Shown here: positions 58,702-64,000 of the stretch, piece after piece
Layout of the letters: each line of letters begins with the position of its first letter
How positions within the stretch are numbered: position 1 is the first letter of the stretch
Source: JAVBJN01 sp031546985
Lineage (GTDB): Bacteria; Bacteroidota; Bacteroidia; Chitinophagales; Chitinophagaceae
Direction: 5' to 3'
Assembly (NCBI GenBank): GCA_031546985.1
Contig: JAVBJN010000040.1
Location: 1-64,000, forward strand
Length of the DNA: 64,000 bases
The notes under the pieces: generated by a model
Database searches by the model: none
What the model saw: the letters and a program-made list of their open reading frames with translations, nothing else
What the model was told of the DNA's origin: nothing
Made by a program: the position numbers and the translations under genes

Positions 58702-58721
58702 CGTAACAGAAATCTAAAAAA
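58702..58721 (+). promoter_or_regulatory. Leader site complementary to candidate sRNA
   Basis: The 20 bases CGTAACAGAAATCTAAAAAA, 9 bp before the ATG at 58731, are the exact reverse complement of 52776-52795. They lie just before the A/G-rich ribosome-binding region (about 58720-58729), so pairing would cover the initiation zone. Confidence 0.45.
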
Positions 58722-58730
58722 AGAAAGAGT

Positions 58731-61700
58731 ATGAAAAGACTGCTACACTTATTCAGTGTACTGGCTATGCTTTTGCTGTGCGGAAACGTAACCATGGCGC
58801 AGAGCACGGTTACTATCGGCACGCTAAGCTCAAGCTACTATTATTACGGGCCCACTTATGTGTACTCACAAAGTAACACGGCCAAGTATGCCAAGTATGC
58901 TTACATTTTCACTGCCAGTGAATTAAACATCCCCCCGGGATCTACCATTACAAAAGTAGAATGGATCAGATCCGATGCGAGCACCATTACCGGTACCAAC
59001 AACAACTTTACCCTGTATGTGAAGAACACTGCGGCCACCCTTATGACCGATTTTGTGTGGAACAACCTGGTTGCCGGTACGCAACAGGTGTACAATACCA
59101 CCACACTTACTTCTAATGGTGGTGCGGGTACCTATGATGCTTATCCGTTTTCAAGTGGATTCGTATACACCGGTCAAAGCCTGCAATTAATGGCCGACTG
59201 GTATTTTGGCGGTACCACTTCTGCAACTTCGGGTGTTAACTATTATTATAACTCTACCACAACAGGCCTGGGTGCATACTATACCAGTACTACCGCTATT
59301 GGCGGTACAACTGCAATCTATTCTACCTCTGCCCGTCCTACCATCCGCATTACCTACACTCCTCCTCCTGCCTGTACAGGCACACCATCTGGTATCACCA
59401 TTATTGGTGCACCAACAGGAACCATGTGTGCCGGTAAAAATGTGGATATGGTACTGAATGGCCTGTCCAGCGGTTTAACCTTCCAATGGCAGTCTTCTCC
59501 GGACAATACTACCTGGACTAACATAAGCGGTGCTACCGGTTATGCTTATTCTACCAAAGTGTTGAAAACAACTTATTTCAGATGCGTTGCTACCTGTACT
59601 GCAAGCACCCAGAGTTTTACTACACCTGCGGTAACTGTAACCACAGGCGGTGGCACAGTGTTGCCTTACACAGAAAGCTTTGAGAATATCACCACCAACG
59701 ATGAACTGCCTACCTGCTGGAGCAGCACCAATAAATTGCAGTGTAAGACCTTCGTTGCGCCTAGTGGTAGCTATAACCAGTTTGGAAGAACCGGTACCAA
59801 GTATGCCTCTTTCTACTACTACCCTTACCCTCAGAACGATACCTTCTACACCCAGGCGCTGCAAATGACCGCGGGCTCTACGTATGAAGTAAGTTACTGG
59901 TACATTACCGATGGTTATGGTACCACCAGCAACTCTATGGGCCAGCTGAAACTGCATTTTGGCCGCTCTCCGGTTAAGGATTCCATGACTACTTTTAATA
60001 CTGTAAACGGACCGCTGAACAATACACAGTACCAGCAGGTGGTGGCTACCTTTGTAGCACCAACTACCGGATTGTACTATATCGGTATCTCCCGTCACAA
60101 TACCAGTACACACTACTATCCTATTTACCTTACGTTTGACGATTTCCGGGTTCGTGAACTGTCTGTTTGTTCGGGTTCACCCGCCGGAGGTACCACAGCT
60201 TCTTCTTTCGACTCTGTGTGCGTAGGTCAGCAGTTTTACCTGAGCATTACCGGCGCGCCTTCTTTCATGAACGCAGCTTACCAGTGGCAGTACTTATCGG
60301 GATCTACCTGGATTGATATTCCTGGTGCAACCACCGACATGTATGGTTTGACCCAAACCCAGAATACCCAATACCGTTGTAAGGTAACCTGTAATGCAGG
60401 CGGACAGATTTCGTATTCTTCTGCGAAGACGGTAACCATGAAAAACTACAACAACTGTTATTGTGTACCGGTGCAGTTGTACAACTGTAGTATTGGCGAC
60501 ATTAATAACTTTACCTTAACCGGTATTAACAACACTTCGATTAACGATCTTAACACGGGTTGTAACTCTCCAGGTGTAAGATTCAACAGTGCTGCTGCTC
60601 CCATTCAATTGCTGAGAGGTGGTGCTCACACAGGATCCATTACTTCTACTTCTACCAATACTATGATTGCCAAAGTATGGGTTGACTTTAACCGTGATGG
60701 TATTTTTGACAGCAACTACGAAAATATTACTACCATTAGTAATGCGCAAAACACTGCGTTTAACCTCACCATTCCATTCTTTGTGGATACCGGTGTGTAC
60801 CGCATGCGTGTAAGGTCTATCTATTATTATAATACCTTCTCTTCATGCGATGCTCAAAGCTATGGCGATACCCATGATTATATGGTGAATATACGTCCAT
60901 GCGGTGCGCCTAACGTAAACCTGGGTGCAGATATCCTGCTTTGCGCAGGAGCAAGCGCTACCCTGGATGCTGGTACTTATCAGAATGCTACTTACAGCTG
61001 GAGCAATGGTGCTACTACACCTACCATCAATGTAAGCGCAGCCGGCAGCTACCGCGTAACTGTAAACATTACCGGTGGTTGTGTAGCCAGAGATACCATT
61101 GTGGTAACAACAGGTAGCCTGCCTACGCTTTCTGCAAGCAACGATACCACTGCATGCCTGGGTGCAACTGTAAGCTTGTCTGCCAGCAGTAACGGAAGCC
61201 TGTCATGGAGCAATGGTGCTACCACCCCGTCTATTTCTGTAAACCAGGCCGGCGCTTATGTGGTAACAGCTACCACGGGCCAGGGCTGTACGAAAAAAGA
61301 TACGGTAAACTTCTTCTATGGCAATAACGCGATCGTGTTGCTGGGTAATGATATCACAGAGTGCCCTGCGGTGCCTGTAGTATTCAATGCCGGTAATCCG
61401 GGAAGCACTTACCTGTGGAATACAGGCGCAACGAGCAGAACCATTTCTGTAACCAACGCTGGTGCATACACTGTTAAAGTAACTACGGCTTTTGGTTGCG
61501 AAGCGTACGATACCGTAATGCTGAACCATAAACCTATGCCGGAAGCTGCATTTGGATATGAGCCCGACGGAACCGTTGTTGCCTTCAGCGACAGTTCTAA
61601 AAACGGAGAGTCCTTAACCTGGTACTTCGGCGACCAGAGCACCAGCACGGCTGCCAATCCGATACACAGTTATATTCAATACGGTACCTATAAAGTGCAC

Positions 61701-62039
61701 CAGGTGGTAAGAAACCAGTGTGGCACCGATACCGCTACTGCGATTATAGGTATGTATCCTACCGGTGTTAAAAACATCACCAAAGAGCGTGAGCTCAGCG
61801 TCTACCCTAACCCAACCAACGGCGTATTTACCATCGATAACAGAAGTACTGAGGTAATTGAGTCTGTAACCATTACCAATACAGTAGGTAAAACCGTTTA
61901 TGTGGCAGATAAAGCGAAAGTAGCTGCCCAGAAAAACATCCAGATTAATATGGCCGGCATGGCCTCTGGCGTGTACTTCGTAAACATTAAAACAGAAAAC
62001 GGCGTAATTGTAAAACGCCTGGAGTTACTGAATAAGTAA
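58731..62039 (+). CDS. T9SS type A surface protein, fourth array member
   Basis: The product is an 1102-residue exported protein with signal MKRLLHLFSVLAMLLLCGNVTMAQ. It has an N-terminal beta-sandwich (about 25-215), an Ig-like domain (FQWQSSPDNTTWTNISGATG), then a MAM-like jelly-roll absent from the two preceding genes (LPYTESFENITTNDELPTCWSS). A second Ig-like domain, GEVED (IAKVWVDFNRDGIFDSN, YGDTHDYMVNIRPC), three Ig-like repeats, PKD (TWYFGDQSTSTAANPIHSYI) and type A sorting domain (SVYPNPTNGVFTIDN) follow. It carries more modules than the neighbouring paralogs. Its leader contains the 20-nt site complementary to the candidate sRNA. Confidence 0.9.
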   Translation: MKRLLHLFSVLAMLLLCGNVTMAQSTVTIGTLSSSYYYYGPTYVYSQSNTAKYAKYAYIFTASELNIPPGSTITKVEWIRSDASTITGTNNNFTLYVKNTAATLMTDFVWNNLVAGTQQVYNTTTLTSNGGAGTYDAYPFSSGFVYTGQSLQLMADWYFGGTTSATSGVNYYYNSTTTGLGAYYTSTTAIGGTTAIYSTSARPTIRITYTPPPACTGTPSGITIIGAPTGTMCAGKNVDMVLNGLSSGLTFQWQSSPDNTTWTNISGATGYAYSTKVLKTTYFRCVATCTASTQSFTTPAVTVTTGGGTVLPYTESFENITTNDELPTCWSSTNKLQCKTFVAPSGSYNQFGRTGTKYASFYYYPYPQNDTFYTQALQMTAGSTYEVSYWYITDGYGTTSNSMGQLKLHFGRSPVKDSMTTFNTVNGPLNNTQYQQVVATFVAPTTGLYYIGISRHNTSTHYYPIYLTFDDFRVRELSVCSGSPAGGTTASSFDSVCVGQQFYLSITGAPSFMNAAYQWQYLSGSTWIDIPGATTDMYGLTQTQNTQYRCKVTCNAGGQISYSSAKTVTMKNYNNCYCVPVQLYNCSIGDINNFTLTGINNTSINDLNTGCNSPGVRFNSAAAPIQLLRGGAHTGSITSTSTNTMIAKVWVDFNRDGIFDSNYENITTISNAQNTAFNLTIPFFVDTGVYRMRVRSIYYYNTFSSCDAQSYGDTHDYMVNIRPCGAPNVNLGADILLCAGASATLDAGTYQNATYSWSNGATTPTINVSAAGSYRVTVNITGGCVARDTIVVTTGSLPTLSASNDTTACLGATVSLSASSNGSLSWSNGATTPSISVNQAGAYVVTATTGQGCTKKDTVNFFYGNNAIVLLGNDITECPAVPVVFNAGNPGSTYLWNTGATSRTISVTNAGAYTVKVTTAFGCEAYDTVMLNHKPMPEAAFGYEPDGTVVAFSDSSKNGESLTWYFGDQSTSTAANPIHSYIQYGTYKVHQVVRNQCGTDTATAIIGMYPTGVKNITKERELSVYPNPTNGVFTIDNRSTEVIESVTITNTVGKTVYVADKAKVAAQKNIQINMAGMASGVYFVNIKTENGVIVKRLELLNK

Positions 62040-62062
62040 TCTGTAACACCATTTATATCCGG

Positions 62063-62095
62063 AAACCGGGGGCCTTAAGCCCCCGGTTTTTTGTT
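62063..62095 (+). terminator. Intrinsic terminator
   Basis: AAACCGGGGGC and GCCCCCGGTTT form a strong stem followed by T6, after the 58731 gene. Confidence 0.92.
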
Positions 62096-62266
62096 TTGGC
62101 TCAAATGGCCCATCTGCATTCTCAACGCGCGAATAAACAAGCGATAATTTACGCGCTGAGACTTAATGAGTTGGTTTTCATTGCATAGTCAAATACTAAA
62201 TAATGCTATGTTAGCTTTGTGGTTCGTCTTATATTTAGGAAAGAAAAAATATAAAAAAGGCGTGCT

Positions 62267-64000
62267 ATGAAAAAAATGTTACTAACGTTCTGGTATGTTA
62301 TGGTTGGATTGCCCTTTATGTTTTATGCCCTTACGCTAAAAGCACAATCACCCAGTACTTATACCTTTACCACACTCACGGGTACCTATAATAATATAAC
62401 AGGTACGGCGCTCACCAGTATTCAAACCGATGAAGTTTTGTCTGCGGCCATCCCCATCGGGTTTACCTTCAACTTTGCAGGCACCAACTACACCCAGGCC
62501 AAAGCCAGCTCTAACGGTTTTCTGACCTTTAACACGGCTTCTACATCGGCTAACCTTACCAATGCGACAACCAGCCTGGCTACATCGCAGCCCATGCTTA
62601 TGCCGCTATGGGACGATATGCAGGGCAACCTGGGTACCGCTACCTATGCCACCACCGGCACGGCCCCCAACCGGGTGTTTACAATGGAGTGGCGCAACTG
62701 GCGGTGGAACTGGCAGGCCACAGCGGTGGGCATCAGCTTTCAGTTAAGGCTGTACGAAACCACCAACGTTATTGAGTACCAGTACCGCCAGGAAACCGGC
62801 GCTTTGAATGCCACCTCGGCCACTATTGGTATAGCAACAATTAATACCTTAAACTTTGGCTATCTCACATTAGATAATATAGCCGCTACGCCAACCGCAT
62901 CTGCTTCGGCATTTAACACCGCCATCAGCACCAAACCGCCCAATGGCCAGATTTACCGTTTTACGCCTCCTCCTCCCTGCTCGGGAGCGCCATCGGGTAT
63001 TACTGCAAGTAACCCCGGTACGGTGTGCCCCAACCTGAGCTTTACGCTTACGCTGAATGGTGTACCCAGTGTATCTGGCTTGTCTTACCAATGGCAATCA
63101 TCGCCCAATAATACTACCTGGACCAATGTGGCAGGTGCTACCAATAGCACTTTAACCACATCAGTACCTGTTTCTACCTACTTTAGATGCGTGGTAACCT
63201 GTACCGCGTTAAGCGCCAGTTTTAACACACCTGGTGTGCAGGCTACTACCCTGGCGCCTACGGTATTGCCCTATTACGAGAGTTTTGAAGGCATTTCTAC
63301 CAATAACGAATTGCCCCAATGCTGGAAATCGACCAATAACGGTACCATTACCCTCACTTATACCGCTGCACAAACTTCTAATAACCGGGTACCCAGAACT
63401 GGCAACAAGTTTGCCGCTTTCCGCTGGAGTTCGGTAGATACCTTTTATACGCAGGGGTTAAGTATGACGGCAGGCAGCACCTATAGTGTAAGCTTCTGGT
63501 ACATTACAGATGGCTCTGCAGGTTACGGGCCGCTTACCCTCAATTACGGAAGAGCGCCCCGCAAAGATTCCATGACCAATTTTGCGCTGATTCCGGCCAA
63601 TTTTACCAATACGGCTTACCAGCAAATGACCGGAACCTTTGTAGCGCCCACTACCGGAACCTACTATATAAGCATAGCCTGTAATATTACAGGAGCCCCG
63701 TGGTATGTAAGTTTCGACGACCTTAATATTAAAGAGCTGGCTACCTGTGCCGGTGCGCCCAATGGTGGTACCACGATTTCCAATCAGGATTCCGTATGTA
63801 CCGGCCAGTCATTCTCGCTTAGCATTGGCGGCGCGCCCACATACCTGAATGGTTCGTACCAATGGCAATCATCGGCCAATGCAACAACCTGGGTAGACAT
63901 ACCCGGCGCCACTACCGATATCTATTCACTTACCCAAACCCAGAACACCTACTACCGTTGCAAGGTGACCTGTAACGCAGGCGGGCAGATTTCTTACTCC
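62267..64000 (+). CDS. T9SS-type surface protein, fifth array member, 3' end outside window
   Basis: The frame is open from the ATG at 62267 to the window end (578 codons seen, no stop). A signal peptide (MKKMLLTFWYVMVGLPFMFYALTLKAQ) precedes an N-terminal beta-sandwich strikingly like that of the giant (IPIGFTFNFAGTNY, MPLWDDMQGNLGTATY, APNRVFTMEWRNWRW, NGQIYRFTPPPPCSG). Next come an Ig-like domain (SYQWQSSPNNTTWTNV), a MAM-like jelly-roll (LPYYESFEGISTNNELPQCW) and another Ig-like domain (SYQWQSSANATTWVDIP). GEVED, PKD and a sorting domain are expected beyond the window by analogy. It is easy to miss because it has no stop codon here. Confidence 0.88.
   Translation, partial: MKKMLLTFWYVMVGLPFMFYALTLKAQSPSTYTFTTLTGTYNNITGTALTSIQTDEVLSAAIPIGFTFNFAGTNYTQAKASSNGFLTFNTASTSANLTNATTSLATSQPMLMPLWDDMQGNLGTATYATTGTAPNRVFTMEWRNWRWNWQATAVGISFQLRLYETTNVIEYQYRQETGALNATSATIGIATINTLNFGYLTLDNIAATPTASASAFNTAISTKPPNGQIYRFTPPPPCSGAPSGITASNPGTVCPNLSFTLTLNGVPSVSGLSYQWQSSPNNTTWTNVAGATNSTLTTSVPVSTYFRCVVTCTALSASFNTPGVQATTLAPTVLPYYESFEGISTNNELPQCWKSTNNGTITLTYTAAQTSNNRVPRTGNKFAAFRWSSVDTFYTQGLSMTAGSTYSVSFWYITDGSAGYGPLTLNYGRAPRKDSMTNFALIPANFTNTAYQQMTGTFVAPTTGTYYISIACNITGAPWYVSFDDLNIKELATCAGAPNGGTTISNQDSVCTGQSFSLSIGGAPTYLNGSYQWQSSANATTWVDIPGATTDIYSLTQTQNTYYRCKVTCNAGGQISYS

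Overview
The window looks like chromosomal DNA of a Bacteroidota bacterium, most likely a member of the Chitinophagales (Chitinophagaceae-like). The grounds are many secreted proteins with type IX secretion (T9SS) C-terminal sorting domains, several exact TAnnTTTG (-7) promoter elements, PorT/OmpW-like small beta-barrels, DUF5777 and YceI proteins, LytTR two-component regulation and moderate GC. The genus is inference. No tRNA, rRNA, CRISPR array, transposase or phage gene was found.

Layout. 1-4.2 kb: the 3' end of ybeY, two small outer-membrane barrel genes and mnmG. Four near-perfect parS (ParB-binding) sites lie around the second barrel gene, so this is probably the origin-proximal centromere region. 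4.2-10 kb: a decayed methyltransferase gene, a DinB-like gene, a Crp/Fnr regulator, feoB without feoA, and a His/Met-rich outer-membrane protein. 10-15 kb: two long paralogous secreted proteins with gliding-motility (T9SS type B) C-termini. 15-21 kb: housekeeping genes on the minus strand (DUF3820, recQ, a MATE exporter, typA). 21-30.7 kb: a TonB-dependent receptor, then a possible operon of an OB-fold membrane protein, two cytochrome-c-type lipoproteins, YceI and DUF5777, then a second YceI gene and a propeller-type LytS histidine kinase with its LytTR regulator. 30.7-33.7 kb: thiol and redox genes (OsmC, a long thioredoxin-fold protein, and a rhodanese-thioredoxin-ArsR group with a readable promoter/operator). 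33.8-44.2 kb: phenylacetate catabolism in two halves, paaG-paaH (+) and paaABCD (-), with an ACSF3-like acyl-CoA synthetase, paaY, a membrane protein and two small T9SS cargo proteins between them. paaA is preceded by a perfect 12-4-12 inverted repeat over its promoter, and a terminator-like hairpin separates paaC from paaD.

44.8-64 kb is a tandem array of five large, mosaic, T9SS-exported surface proteins. The first is a 2591-residue giant with eleven 134-137 residue repeats plus one divergent copy. The others share its beta-sandwich, Ig-like, GEVED, PKD and sorting domains in different combinations; the last runs off the window. Between the giant and the second gene is a candidate small RNA with a promoter-like element, a 5' hairpin, an unpaired middle and a terminator. 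Its middle is perfectly complementary over 20 nt to the leader just upstream of the fourth gene in the array. This is the most novel testable signal here.

How the parts may work together: the paa genes would convert phenylacetyl-CoA through the epoxide to central metabolites (paaE, paaZ, paaJ and paaK must be elsewhere). The T9SS proteins would form adhesive or extracellular surface material. The cytochrome/YceI cluster looks like an envelope redox module of unknown purpose that may answer to the adjacent sensor kinase.
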